A stretch of DNA of 64,000 nt, taken from the NCBI GenBank assembly GCA_936450465.1, contig OW388305.1:37767187-37831186 (forward strand), written 5' to 3'. Source of the stretch: Gibbula magus. Its lineage: Eukaryota > Mollusca > Gastropoda > Trochida > Trochidae. The translations under genes were made by a program, and so were the position numbers. Below, in pieces: positions 53,608-64,000 of this stretch (the first letter of the stretch is position 1; the number at the start of each line of letters is the position of its first letter). The notes beneath the pieces were generated by a model, which saw nothing but the letters and a program-made list of their open reading frames with translations, did no database searches and had not been told where the DNA came from.

Positions 53608-56229
53608 TACCAAAATGCCAATTTGTGTTCATGTCACTTCTGGCATACTGACCGAAGGTCGGACAGTGATCTGATTCAAATATTATAAAAGACTGTATAA
53701 TAAATAATAATCTTTATTTCCTATACCAAAATGCCAATTTGTATTGATGTCACTTACACAATTATTTGTAAGCTATGTAACAGTTGACAGGACGACATTC
53801 TATGCTAGGAAAGCAAGAATATCACCTATATTAAATCTCATGTCCAAATAATTATTCCACTGTTTACACAATGTAAACTACGACAGATAGGTGCTTGGCA
53901 TTTAATGTCCTTCATAATGACGTTTCTTTTTCGAAATGAGCTATTAAACGTCTTCCTATCTTCAGTTGTTTACGATCAATAATTCTCCAAACGATAGACC
54001 CCTCGTAAATGGTCAAAATCACTAAATTTTACTTTTTTGGAAACATGTCCAAATTGTGCCCAAACTATCAACTTTTATATGATAGTGATATGTTATGGAA
54101 TTTTAAAGCAAATCATTAGAAAGAGATTGCAGTAAGTTTTTACTTTGACATAAGTTCATTTGTAACAGATTTATGTCCCTTTGAACATGCCTCCGAAAAA
54201 CGCCATTTTAAAAAAGGTCCATATTCAAGGACACGTTACTGAAATTCGAGACCATAATTAATATTCGGGCTAGATCACTTTTTACTAAATTTCAGATGAT
54301 CTATGACACATAACTGTATGTATTGCCGTGATTTAGGAGAAGATTTTTGAAGACGTGTACCCTCAAAACCCCCAAAGTTGACACAATTTTCAGTTTTTTT
54401 CAAAATAGCAAAAAAAATCATTATTTAAACAGCAATATAAGTCTAATCGATGGGGAATGCTGTTGCCCACATTTTGATAAAAGTTTTATGAAAATATCTA
54501 TATTAGTTGTTGAGCTATTAAGGGAAGATAACTCAAGAAAGAAGTCTAAAATCAAAATTCGGCCGGCGTTAAAGGGTTAGTTTTTTACAGGCTATCATTC
54601 CTGGAATTTTTATGCAAATCAGGTCAGCCGTTAGTTCATAATCCGCATCATAAAAAACGTAGAAATAATCAGAAACAAATCTGGGTAAGAACAATACGTC
54701 TTCCAGATATACGTCTGGAAGAACTGAAGTATTCCACCATCAAGCAACAGTCTTCACTCGTCTGTACATCGTCACTGTTCTTCGTCGTCAGGGTATGTTG
54801 TTGTTTTATGCCGAAGACAGGATATTGTATGATGAAGCCAGAAAGTTTTGTTTGCACATTTCAACAAATATAATTCATATGAATGTAGGAACAGATGCTT
54901 GAAACATGAGTATTTTCTTTTTAAAAACCATAACAATGTTTTATGCATAATGAAACATGTAAATCTGGAGAATTAGTTAAGATTTATACGGGCACAGTTA
55001 CTCACTTAGGCAAGTTTCATATCATATTAATAAAAGGCCAATTACGGCAAGTTTAAACAAATGGGTAACTGGTTCAATTGGTTTTACCAAGAGACTGAAA
55101 TAATCCACTCATTTCCAAATCATCTGACAAAAATGCGGTCTATAAAGGTGTCAGTGTAAATGTAGTTTGAGTAGTTTCTGATTTCCATCAAGTTTGATTA
55201 AATGTATAAAAAAACAATACAATATTAAAATATGCGTGTGACAATTTCTTGCGGCTAAGAATTCATCGCACCCCATTTTCAATGCAACATGTGATTGTTT
55301 ATAACTATGTTCCCTCTACAACTCTATGAGTGAGTGAGTTATATAAGTATTGTTCAACACCGTTTCAGCAGTGCAAAAGATTTAAGTTAATTGATTAATG
55401 TTTGAAATAATTGCAAAAGCAAACATTAACGAAACATAGGCTGTAAAATACAACATTAAACTATCAAGAAAAGTTAAAATGTACAATTTGTCAAATAAAA
55501 TTACTACTATCAAAACGTCTACGACACTGTACTCATTTATACAGCATATAAAATAATATAAGATTTGTGAATCTAATAAGTGGAAACGAAATAGATTTGA
55601 GAAAGCCCTGATAAACTTTGCTTGTACAAACTTATAAAATAAATAAAACAAAATATATAAAAAACAAAATTATGACAAATTTCCGAGTTCTATTTTAATA
55701 CCATTAATGATTCATCATTCAAAGACAATTTCCCGATAACAACTGAAATATGGTATATTACAGTAAAACTGATTTTATAATATTATATTTGACTTAAATA
55801 GACAACTTAAGAAGCGGGTTTGAGAAGATAAATAACATGAAAGTTGGTTCCCATGGGAAAATCATATTTTCCACTTCAACTAAGCTTTTACAGCTATTAT
55901 TTAACCGATAATGGTTGTCATCCTAATAATAATTTTGAATTTTGAAAAAGATCGTTAATCAAATACTTACTGTTTCATTTTGGAGACAACACAATTTTTA
56001 AAAAGATAGCAAAGTGGGACATGTGTTTGAATCAGTTAGTGCAGTATGTTATTTGTATTACATCAACTACTGACCAAAATGTCCAACTACCCATTATTAA
56101 CATAGTGATATAATGGCTTGTGATACTGACCATAATGTGTGGCGCCACCTTTTGTTATATCATTGGCAGCAACAAACATTGGCATACTGTCAATAAGTAT
56201 GTTTACATGATCATGAGCAACAGCTATAT
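53608..56229. other. Left flank of U3, no supportable gene
   Basis: Collinear with U1 1-2614. It keeps the 497-bp and 31-bp segments lost from U2, but at many single positions it has the U2 base rather than the U1 base (for example the sites equivalent to U1 655, 1584, 1833, 1945 and 2107). Confidence 0.6.
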
Positions 56230-57665
56230 TGGAACACTGTCTTTTAAAATTTGATGTTCACAGATGAATCAAAGTTTCAATTCTTCAGAATCACAAGAAA
56301 ACGGTGGTGCAGAAAAAAATAGAGCCACTGGCTCTGTAGCTCATCAGGCTTTATATAGACTACATTAACTAATTCAAAATGTCAACTTCTAGGTGAGAGG
56401 AAGCACGCACTTTAAATGGAGAAGATGAACTAGGTCTTAAGGTCCTTCCCCCTCTGACCTTTCTTTGAGGCCAGAGATAAAATCCCCTACAAATAAAGAC
56501 ACACTTGAAGATTTAATTCATCACTGCTGTTTATTATTTCCCTTTGAAGAGCCATAACATCTCAAGATGAAAATAGCTATTCAGGTCAAGAGGGTATGAC
56601 CTCTGTGACCTTTATTTGGGGTCGCAGGGTCACGAAATCTACAATTTAGAATCCCCATTGGCAAAGGAGTCTGCACATACCTTTTCAGCTCTCTAGACCT
56701 TTTGGAATGGAGAGGAGGTGAAATAAGATTTTTAAGGATGTGACCCCTGTGAGCCCATTTGGGGTCACGGGGTCACGAAATCTACAATTTAGAATCCCCA
56801 TTGGCCAAGGAGTCTGCACATAAACTTTCAGCTCTCTAAACCTTTTGGAAGTGGAGAATGGGTGAAAATAGGTTTTTAAGGATGTGACCCCTGTGATCCC
56901 ATTTAGGGTCACGAAATCTACAAGTTAGAATCCCCAAGGAGTATGTACACAACTTTTCAGCTCTCTAGACCTTTTGGAAATGGAGAAGGAGATGAAAATA
57001 GGTTTTTAAGGATGCGAGCCCTGTGAGCCCATTTGAGGTCACGGGGTCACGAAATCTACAATTTAGAATCCCCATTGGCAAAGGAGTATGCACATAAAAT
57101 TTTAGCTCTGTGGAGTCATTGGTTCTGGAGAAGAAGTTGAAAAAGCGAAAAGTTTACGGACGGACGGACGGACGGACGTCGGACGCCATGCCATGCCATA
57201 AACCCATCGGGCTTTTGAGGCCTGATGAGCTAAAAAAAATTGTGTGAAGTTTTCCCCGTCTGTGATGGTTTGGGTGGGATTGGAAAGTTGGGACTGACAC
57301 CGCTAATGGAAATTCGAGGCCGCATTGATTCGGACAAATACTGTGCCATCATACAAGAAAGGCTGCTTGACTCATGCATTGGGACAAGTGGCATTCCTTT
57401 TATGCTCCAGCAGGACAAGGCGTGCGTGCATACGCTAAGGTGGATGCGTCAACATGACATCACAGTAATGAATTTTCGGCCGCTTCACCTGACTTTAATA
57501 ACCAAATTGAAAAAAGGCTGGCAGATCGTAAAGGACAAGGTTGAGAAATTTGAACCAAAAGACATTAACATTAGCAAACATTGGTAAGTCTGTCTCAGGA
57601 ATTGATAGAGAATCTCACAGACTCAATGCTGTGTCACATTGCGCAGTGTCTAGAAAAAATAAACA
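56230..57665 (+). pseudogene. Tc1/mariner transposase relic A (U3)
   Basis: Same relic, with further decay. A G has been lost in the run before the VMVWGG motif (near 57271), and a 3-bp insertion plus loss of one C disturb the SPDFNQIE region (57478-57505). An open frame at 57240-57587 reads through part of it. The MITE inside this copy (56337-57232) is the longest of the three. Confidence 0.85.
56337..57232. mobile_element. MITE-A inside Tc1 relic, four internal repeats (U3)
   Basis: Same element with four repeat cores starting at 56628, 56771, 56907 and 57045. The third is shortened. The element is 139 bp longer again than the U2 copy, so copy number runs 2, 3, 4 along the array. Confidence 0.8.
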
Positions 57666-57774
57666 GCACTGTTACAGACTATTGAACATTGAACTTTATA
57701 AATAATGTGAGATTCTCTGTACCAAATATCAGGTAAATACTACGAGTAATTTATAACTGTTAATTCTAAGTTGC

Positions 57775-58265
57775 CTCAATTTGTTTGCTCGGAGGTATAT
57801 AAATCTTGAAACAAGATTCATCGGTAAATGTGATGTGAGGTCAATGTACTCGAAAGTTGCGGAAACACTGCACCTAAGCAAAATGTGCATGACACTGTTG
57901 GCGGGCCCTAAATGGTACTATGACAGCCCTTCTCACCATACATCGATGTAAAAAATAACCTCATAGTCACAGTCTGTCTAGACATTGGAATTTGAATGAC
58001 AGTCAGGGTGGTTAAACATCGTTGACGTTGCGTTAAACGTCATAACAGACAGTTTTTGCAGTCTGTAGTTCAACGAGTTCAACCCGTTGGCTTCCATGGT
58101 TCTGCAGTATTTTGTCATTCTTTGTACAGTTCTTACACTAACAATGACAGTAACCAGAGGTGACGCGATTGGTTGACACTGTACATTTCATTCCAATGAC
58201 TTGATTACGTATTGCAGTTTGTGTAGAAGCAACCATCGTCAGTGAAGACAACGAAAAAAGCCGTC
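57775..58265 (-). pseudogene. Tc1/mariner relic B, uninterrupted by the transposon (U3)
   Basis: In U3 the two halves that flank the transposon in U1/U2 are adjacent. The minus-strand fragments then read in the expected Tc1 order: RNQVIGMKCT, a frame change, VSVRTVQRM, then fragments leading to TFTDESRF. This supports both the relic call and the idea that U3 shows the unoccupied target. Confidence 0.6.
58147..58149. other. Empty target site (ACA) of the EnSpm-type transposon in U3
   Basis: The joint AACAATGACAGTAACC in U3 equals the left flank of the element (ending TGACA) fused to the right flank (starting ACAGTAACC), sharing one ACA. There is no transposon footprint, which favours a site never occupied or a precise reversal. 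Confidence 0.92.
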
Positions 58266-58639
58266 AAAAAGTAAGTTTAGATTCGAGAATGTGTAGTTAC
58301 CATTTATCGAGATCGTGAATAAGTGCAAGTGAATTACGTGAGTGATGTAAAAGATTTGTTTCTACCATGAAAGTCTGTAGGAGAGCATCTTTTCATGCAA
58401 TATTGTAATTATCATAAGAAATAACTGCTCTATAAAAAAAATTGGTAGTTTTCAGGAGATGGCAGCGATTATTTGAATGTTGATTCTACAACTTATAACA
58501 AGAGAATTAGTGAGCACAGCTCACTAATATACCCCGGCTTTTAATATTGGTCAAAGAAAAAATGTTTTAAAATAGCAAACAGACATCAATGTCTCTTGTA
58601 TGAACAGACTACAGAGAGCAGAGTATTTATGTCATCATA

Positions 58640-58767
58640 TAGGCTGTGGGCCGAGGATCCGAATAAAGGCTAAAAATTAAAAGTGCTTCAGGCTCAGGGG
58701 TGAATACAAGAACTTTATACCAAAATAATCTCTATCACCCTCTAATCAAAAAATGACAATGTTCTCC
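58640..58767 (-). other. 3' flank of the minus-strand gene, next to the array breakpoint
   Basis: 128 bp between the end of homology to the array and the stop codon. No AATAAA is visible on the minus strand here. The nearest ATTAAA word lies inside U3 at about 58540, so the 3' UTR may run into array sequence. Confidence 0.4.
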
Positions 58768-60324
58768 TTAAAAGGTTTGGTCACTACAGAATAAATTGAC
58801 TTTGAAAATAGCATAGGCCATGACACCTTTCAAATCCAATCCTTTTTCTTGGGCAATGACAAGTAATCGTGATAAGATGTTACGATGTTCTTTCAATGAA
58901 TCACTGACGAAAGACTGTTTTGATTTGAGTTTTCTGTCAATGTCAGAAAATGTCTTGCATGACGGAAGAGTAAGGCTACCATAGAGATCTTTTTGGTTGT
59001 CTGTAAGTCTCTCCTTGACAAAGGATTTGAAGCATTCTTCTCCACGGTTGAAAGCTGATGATAAGTCAGACTTCACATTTTGAGGAGCTACCTTGCCTGA
59101 AGAAATGTTGACAATGTCTGAATTGTCCTGAAATGTGAAAGGGTTTGAGAATCCTGTGATAGTTGCCATGATATCTTGAACAGCCTGTTCATCAGTTTGT
59201 ATCCTAGAGTTGAGAAGATCTGTTTGAGATGATGACGTGTCATTCTTGCCAGATGCCATCGTGTAACACTCACTAGCAATGCCAGCTCTAGCAGGATGAC
59301 TCAGGATCCAGCGTCTGACTGCTCCCTTGTTCAGAGTTATGCCGGTCATACCTCCTCGTGTCTTGGAATCACGGTTGAACGTCTGCTCTATGACTTGATC
59401 ACATGCAGTCTTTGCGAAACCATGGTCATCATGTCTCTTCACAGCAAACTCTCCATCTTTCAATCTTGCATAAACTGAGGGATGTGATGATGGCAGACTT
59501 GCCATTTCAAAGTAGTATACTGGAAGATATCTTGAGTAGTTAATTCTTCCGTATGCAAAGAACCATGGTATCATGTTTCTAACACAGGACAAATGCAGAT
59601 CCCAATTTCCTTCTCTTGTTGCACGTAAGAAGCGGAGGAGTAGTTCAATCATCTCCAAGTACGAGGACCAGAATGCAAACATGGCATTCTCTCTGGATCT
59701 GAGGTCAATGTACTCTTGATAACTTCTCAGGAACGTGCAAACTGAATCACTCTGGATTGCTGTTAGGAACCTTGATTTAAAATCCACCTGAACATTATCC
59801 ATGATCATCAATGCGTCTTGATATTCAGATTCCTGGAGTTGACCAATGTAGTCTTGCATTCTCAGACGCTGGAGAGCTTCACAGATGAGTTTGTGGGTGC
59901 GAAGACTTCGGTTGTAGTGATGGCCACTTAGAACACCAGCAATGGATCCTTCTGCCACAGTGCCGGACTCAATAATGACATCCAACAATCCTGCATCTTT
60001 GAAACGCTTGCCAACAGCACCTAAGAATGCCATGGCTGTGTGAAATTCGCCTAGTCTTAGGATAATCCTGTCCCTGAAATCCGTAGGACCTTGCCAACGT
60101 ATTTCCTGAGCTTTGGCATAAATGGCTTGATCCATGACAAGAACAATTGATGGTAGGTTCAAAGCACTGGCAATATCAAGGCTTTTTTGAAGAATGGTGT
60201 TAACTGTTGACTTGTCCGTTGGACTGGCATCAATTATTGGCAAGTAACCAATTTTGTTGATGGGATGCGTGTCTTTGTGTAGCACTTGATTCCAACCTGT
60301 CCACCCTGGTAGTAATTCATCAGT
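58768..60324 (-). CDS. Last coding exon of the minus-strand gene
   Basis: 518 codons plus stop, starting in phase 0 right after a TTTTTCAG acceptor with TDELLPGWTGWNQVLHKD. It contains the most conserved part of the family: VMDQAIYAK, RLGEFHTAMAFLGAVGKRF, a YNRSLRTHKLI block and a C-terminal region with HLKQ/SH-type short motifs. The exon is long and uninterrupted, with no stops or frameshifts, so the gene looks functional or only recently inactivated. Confidence 0.85.
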   Translation of the reverse strand, partial: TDELLPGWTGWNQVLHKDTHPINKIGYLPIIDASPTDKSTVNTILQKSLDIASALNLPSIVLVMDQAIYAKAQEIRWQGPTDFRDRIILRLGEFHTAMAFLGAVGKRFKDAGLLDVIIESGTVAEGSIAGVLSGHHYNRSLRTHKLICEALQRLRMQDYIGQLQESEYQDALMIMDNVQVDFKSRFLTAIQSDSVCTFLRSYQEYIDLRSRENAMFAFWSSYLEMIELLLRFLRATREGNWDLHLSCVRNMIPWFFAYGRINYSRYLPVYYFEMASLPSSHPSVYARLKDGEFAVKRHDDHGFAKTACDQVIEQTFNRDSKTRGGMTGITLNKGAVRRWILSHPARAGIASECYTMASGKNDTSSSQTDLLNSRIQTDEQAVQDIMATITGFSNPFTFQDNSDIVNISSGKVAPQNVKSDLSSAFNRGEECFKSFVKERLTDNQKDLYGSLTLPSCKTFSDIDRKLKSKQSFVSDSLKEHRNILSRLLVIAQEKGLDLKGVMAYAIFKVNLFCSDQTF

Positions 60325-63300
60325 CTGAAAAATATAAGAAATGTTTAATTAACACTAATAACAGTCATAATAGCAGTGAGGACATTAGCAATACTTTTCT
60401 TGTAAGTAATAGTTTTAAAATCATTCATACATGTTACTTTTGGTTAAAATAAATTTCTAAAGTAACAAACAAACAAAACTTATACTAACCTGGCAGTACT
60501 TGGCAAGGAAGTAACCTCTGTCAGTCACAGTGGACTCTTCTTGTTCATCAAGTTTCCTGTTGAGATCCAGATTCTCACCTGAAATGATCATTTGTATCAA
60601 CAATGATTTATAAGTTTATTATATGATTGCAGGTGAAATACCGGGATCTATCAATGAAAATAAATGACGTCACATTATTGCTGAGGCGACAGGCTCATTC
60701 TGGAGCCGACTTAACGTAAACGCAAGTCGATTTCGGTGAATATGCAAGGATTTGGTCATATAATGAATAGAAATTTGTCTTGTCTTGACAAATACCATGC
60801 TTATCTCATCTTGTGAGGTAGAGGCTGCACCACTGAAAATATAACCTTTCTACCTTACCTCACTCGATGAGATAAACAAGGTAATAGTCGAGAAAAGACA
60901 AATATCCTCTATTTATTTGAAGATTTAGAGTTTTAAGAAAATTATTAGTTATAAATGTACATTAATGCTACTAGACACTCCGAGCAGACTTAAAATATTT
61001 AACATACAAGCCTGTAAACAAGTGCATAAAACATCAGAATTAAATGACAATTTTTTTGCAATGTACCTTGAAACTGAACAGGTCCTTTTCGTTTCTGCCC
61101 ATGATAATGCTGGATATCAGGTGTTGGAGCATCAATGGTACGCTTCCTATCTCTGCTCATAGGCTCACATTCCTCTTCTTCTGGCTGCACATCAGAGGCA
61201 CGTTGGATGATCAGTCCATTGGTGTTGTGTGTTGTTCCCTTGCCTATTAAAATATTCATTGACAGTTACTTTCACAAAATCAAAGTTTTAAAAAGACAAT
61301 TTGATACAATAACAATATAATTCTATACTTATATTTAGTAACAGTCTTATTTACATGTCATTTAATGCTTTAAAAAATTATTTATATTATAGTTATTTAT
61401 ATATAATTTATATATATTATATATAAGTCTAATAATCAACTTTATTTCTTACTTTAGTCTAACTACTGAAATCTTGTGAACTAAGTGAATGGTAATTTCA
61501 TTCACAATACTATATAATAATATATTACATTATTATTCGCCGCTAATGGCTGCAATATTGCCCAAGTGGCGTTACACAATAACTCACTACATTATTATAT
61601 ATATGCTATATTGTTAAGGACAACAATTTGATAGATACCATCACCACAGACAGATTTGAAAGAGGTGCAGACAGATGAAGAGAGTGCAGGTTAACAGACA
61701 GATAAGGTTATGTACACATACTATAGAGTATAGACTGAAGCATAAGCAGACAGTGTAATATGGTTTACATCTATCTTACCCAATTCCATCCTGTCTTAAA
61801 AGAAAAAAACATAAATGTGATCAAAACCTGTTTGAACATATCATAAATCAATTAAAATAACTTTAAAGAAAATTTATTATTAACTAAGTTTTAACAATTG
61901 ATTCTTTATGTACACCTACCAGTAAGAGTTTCCTCTCCAAAGTCATTGTTGTCCCAGACGAGGGTGGTGAAGACATCAGGGGCAAATCCATGTGGGACGG
62001 GGCTTTCACGGCGTAACTGTTGTGCGGCGAGAGCAGTGTCATGCTCAAGTGTTACTGAATGTGACACACAATGTCCAAAGGCATTCAGTAGATTCTGGAG
62101 CCTTGCAGAGCCGGTTAGATGCCGTACAGTCATTCCCAACGCAAGATGCTTGGGCATCAACTTCCTACCCTGTGTTGCCAAACAGATAACATCTTGTGAT
62201 AGGGAGAGAAGTTTATTCTGTGCATCATTACTGGAAATTTCAACTTTATCAGTGCAAAAGTTGTCAGATATGCCACATGACCATGCTAGGAAATTGAACA
62301 ACTTTGCTGGAATTATTTCCAAACACTGGCTTAGAGTCAGATTGTTGGCTGAAGGGGGCCACATTGTCACAGATGGTGATGCTTGAATGGCATTTCTAAC
62401 CATGATGGCAGCTCTGTATAGATCAGCAAACTCATCCTGTGTTGAAGGCTGGGTGAATGAATGACTGAATGGAAGTTCACTCTCCTCTTCTGTGTCAGAG
62501 AGAGAGTCGATATCATCAATTGCTGTCATGGTAATCAAAGATGAGGTGTTGGCAGCATCAGCAGAATGGTATAGGACTAACTCACAACATCTTGACTCAG
62601 GTTGAATGAATTCAAGATCAGTGTATTTCTTCTTAAGCCTGTCCTTTAACTGAAAGTTGCGATAGCCACTGATATCTAGTCCTTCTACATCCTTCACAGT
62701 GTCAATGAACATGTTTGTGAGATGAGTTATCTTCAGCACTTCCCCATTTGAAACTAGCCTCTTTTCTATTACCTCTGCACAGAAAATGTCAAAAGATTCA
62801 GTCAATGGCCGGACATTAGTTTGCTTTCCATCATAGACACACTTAGTGTAGGCTTTGTAGCATGAAGCATGATAACGAACTTCAATGCATACAGGATCAA
62901 GATCTCCAATCTGTAGCAGAATTCTGTTATCCCCTTTACGTTGTGCTGCCCCCAACAGTTTTTCTGCATCAGTTTCACATGTTATTAGACCTTCCATTTT
63001 TCTCTTCCCTGTAGATCTGTCAACAATCTTCTTAGTCTTCCTACAGATGATGCATTCTTTTGGAAGAACATGCTCTGATCTGCGTGTAGAATTTGATGAT
63101 AGGAAGTTGGACCGGAGTGTTGGTAACTTTGCAGGAGGCTCAGATGTAGAAATCTGAAAGTAAATAACATTGATATTTAGTAATAGGAATATAGCGGCTG
63201 CATATTAAAGAACAATAAATTTGTATCCATACTAATCAGGAAATTATTGGTATTTACATTCACCACTGACAAAATTCAATTTGTAAATTATGAACGATAC

Positions 63301-64000
63301 AAATTAAATTAATATTATAAATATAATTTAAAAAATTGGGCATAGCTTCCGCGCACCCGGCTACCTGCCGGGTCTAGGGGCAATAACTGCCAAAATTATC
63401 AAAGTCAATTTAAATAATTACATTACATATGATAAACATTTCCATAACATGAGCTCACCTCACCTATTTCTATAAATAAGCATGAACAAAAATCTTGAAA
63501 TATTAAAAACATTATAGGCATATTAACATCAGGAACATGTGACTACTTTACCAACCTAATACAATGCATATATACAAGCTGCAATTGATCTGTAATCTTT
63601 GTGTTATTATAATTTTGGTGTGAATGAAAGTGATCTAAAACTGAACAATAACAAATTAAATATTAATTTTATAATAAAAATTCTAAGATATCTAAAATCA
63701 AAATGCAAAAAGATTACTTACCTTCTGAAAAATAACTAATTTAATGTAAAAACAAGTTGAAAATAGTGATGTGCTTTTTTTAACTGGGATTCAAAGGTGA
63801 TCGAAAACTGGACAATTGCTTGAATTTGATACATTCTGAGGTACCTAAAATTTGAAAGCAAAAAGATCACTGACCTCACTGTTGTCAGGAAGTTCGCTTG
63901 GTGGCCGGAGCCGCCCCTTCTCCTTCCTGGAAACACCCTGTCTAATCCTCTTCAGGTCTGTAAATCTTTGATAGCAGCGTCTATGGTAACCGGCAATGTC
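58768..64000 (-). CDS. Multi-exon gene of an uncharacterised animal protein family (5' end outside window)
   Basis: Five exons on the minus strand join in frame into 1060 codons: 63875-64000, 61920-63153, 61067-61243, 60490-60578, 58768-60324. Every junction has GT..AG and the phases agree (0, 1, 1, 0). Residues in order: GYHRRCYQRF (H-x2-C), CIIC at 76-79, YHASCY at 136-141 (together a CxxC...HxxC zinc-type arrangement), an acidic Ser/Glu stretch, then LALGMTVRHLTGSARL, NAFGHCVSHS, TTLVWDNNDFGEETLTGKGT across an intron, and in the last exon DASPTDKSTVN, LVMDQAIYAKA, ILRLGEFHTAMAFLGAVGKR and HHYNRSLRTHKLICEALQRL. I recognise this as a multicopy, largely unannotated family seen in corals, molluscs and fish. 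It could be transposon-derived or a host family. No biochemical activity can be assigned from the sequence. Confidence 0.8.
60490..60578 (-). CDS. 89-bp exon of the minus-strand gene
   Basis: Acceptor TTTCAG/GTGAG, donor CAG/GTTAGT. It supplies ENLDLNRKLDEQEES and DRGYFLAKYCQ, a charged linker that continues exactly in frame into the last exon. Confidence 0.8.
60757..60915. mobile_element. MITE-B in an intron of the minus-strand gene
   Basis: TTTGTCTTGTCTTGAC + AAATACCATGCTTATCTCATC on the left is mirrored by GATGAGATAAACAAGGTAAT and GTCGAGAAAAGACAAATATC on the right. It is the same family as 14795-14975 and 41515-41695, and lies wholly in the 60579-61066 intron. Confidence 0.7.
61067..61243 (-). 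CDS. 177-bp exon of the minus-strand gene
   Basis: Acceptor TTTTAATAG/GCAAG, donor CAAG/GTACAT. It completes the split codon after ...EETLT and gives GKGTTHNTNGLIIQ, followed by an acidic and basic linker with RDRKRTIDAP. The TTHNTNGLIIQ stretch directly after DFGEETL is a family hallmark and supports the splice. Confidence 0.82.
61244..61919. other. Intron of the minus-strand gene
   Basis: 676 bp, very AT-rich. A more GC-rich patch with GCCGCTAATGG...AAGTGGCGTTAC (about 61539-61575), flanked by roughly inverted TATATAATAAT words, may be a small decayed element. No other feature. Confidence 0.6.
61920..63153 (-). CDS. 1234-bp central exon of the minus-strand gene
   Basis: Acceptor TACTTTCAG/ATTTC, donor ACTG/GTAGGT. 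411 codons with the CIIC and YHASCY zinc-type pairs, FIDTVKDVEGLDISGYRNF, an acidic Ser-rich spacer and the conserved LTLSQCLEIIPAKLFNFLAW ... ALGMTVRHLTG ... GHCVSHSVTLEHDTALAAQQ block. The frame is open well upstream of the first Met (62997), consistent with an internal exon. Confidence 0.85.
63154..63874. other. Intron of the minus-strand gene
   Basis: 721 bp, AT-rich, with an isolated GC-rich patch at 63337-63390. That patch contains a perfect 7-bp stem (ACCCGGC 63355-63361, GCCGGGT 63367-63373) around a 5-base loop. It is not a tRNA as far as I can fold it. Confidence 0.6.
63875..64000 (-). CDS. First visible exon of the minus-strand gene (cut by window edge)
   Basis: 42 codons, donor GAG/GTCAGT. 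It contains GYHRRCYQRFTDLKRIRQ, an H-x2-C pair that presumably follows a C-x2-C pair lying outside the window, then a basic, proline-containing stretch. The true start codon is not in the window. Confidence 0.75.

Larger units (their letters stand above)
53608..58639. repeat. Tandem array unit U3, truncated and lacking the transposon
   Basis: Third copy. It is collinear with the left flank of U1/U2, passes straight across the transposon target site with no insertion (58147-58149), then follows the right flank as far as 58639, equivalent to 20283 in U1. There it breaks into unrelated sequence. The break is about 130 bp beyond the stop codon of the minus-strand gene and falls at the start of the 336-bp repeat block of U1/U2. 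Confidence 0.95.

Noticed and set aside
61898..62386. 162-codon plus-strand ORF and smaller ones within the minus-strand gene
   Set aside because: Shadows of the spliced exons, whose frame and splice sites agree across five exons.
63337..63390. tRNA gene or tRNA-derived SINE
   Set aside because: Only one stem forms; no A/B box pair or cloverleaf.

Overview
The window is animal (metazoan) nuclear DNA: AT-rich, no bacterial operons, spliced genes and several layers of nested transposons. Short motifs such as the AAGGGA(A)GATAACTC-type word near 917 and the mix of repeat families suggest a mollusc. That is an inference from general familiarity, not a database result.

Layout. Positions 1-58639 are a head-to-tail array of one unit: copy U1 (1-26762), copy U2 (26763-53607) and a truncated copy U3 (53608-58639). 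U1 and U2 differ by scattered single bases and a few indels. Each full unit consists of (a) a gene-poor left flank ending in two decayed Tc1/mariner relics, one of them split by a small inverted-repeat element with a variable internal repeat; (b) a very large inserted DNA transposon (4229-19784 in U1, 30630-46476 in U2); and (c) a right flank with a 336-bp higher-order tandem repeat, a decayed gene and its better-preserved paralogue for a probable secreted Cys-rich, propeller-like protein, and low-complexity repeats.

The 15.6-15.8 kb transposon is the main discovery. Its ends read CACAGGACC...GGTCCTGTG. It has long (>1 kb) inverted repeats with dense CCGGA/ATCCGG palindromes, a 3-bp ACA target duplication and an internal remnant of an EnSpm/CACTA transposase. 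U3 carries the same flanks with a clean empty target site (58147-58149), so the boundaries are fixed to within a base or so. Inside the element are a three-exon gene-like cargo with TATA box and poly(A) signal, a TTAA-flanked MITE, a second MITE, minisatellite and (TC)n arrays, a MULE fragment bounded by its own inverted repeats, and a 5'-truncated non-LTR retrotransposon inside the right terminal repeat.

Beyond the array (58640-64000) lies a minus-strand gene with five visible exons, open at the window edge. The exons join in frame into 1060 codons of a conserved but poorly characterised animal protein family with CxxC/HxxC zinc-type motifs. One of its introns holds the same MITE family that sits in the transposon.

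The copies have decayed reciprocally: the secreted-protein gene is open in U2 and broken in U1, whereas the non-LTR reading frame is open in U1 and frameshifted in U2. The flanks of U2 often match U3 against U1 although U1 and U2 share the transposon. This implies excision, recombination or gene conversion, or that part of the array is haplotypes joined by the assembler.
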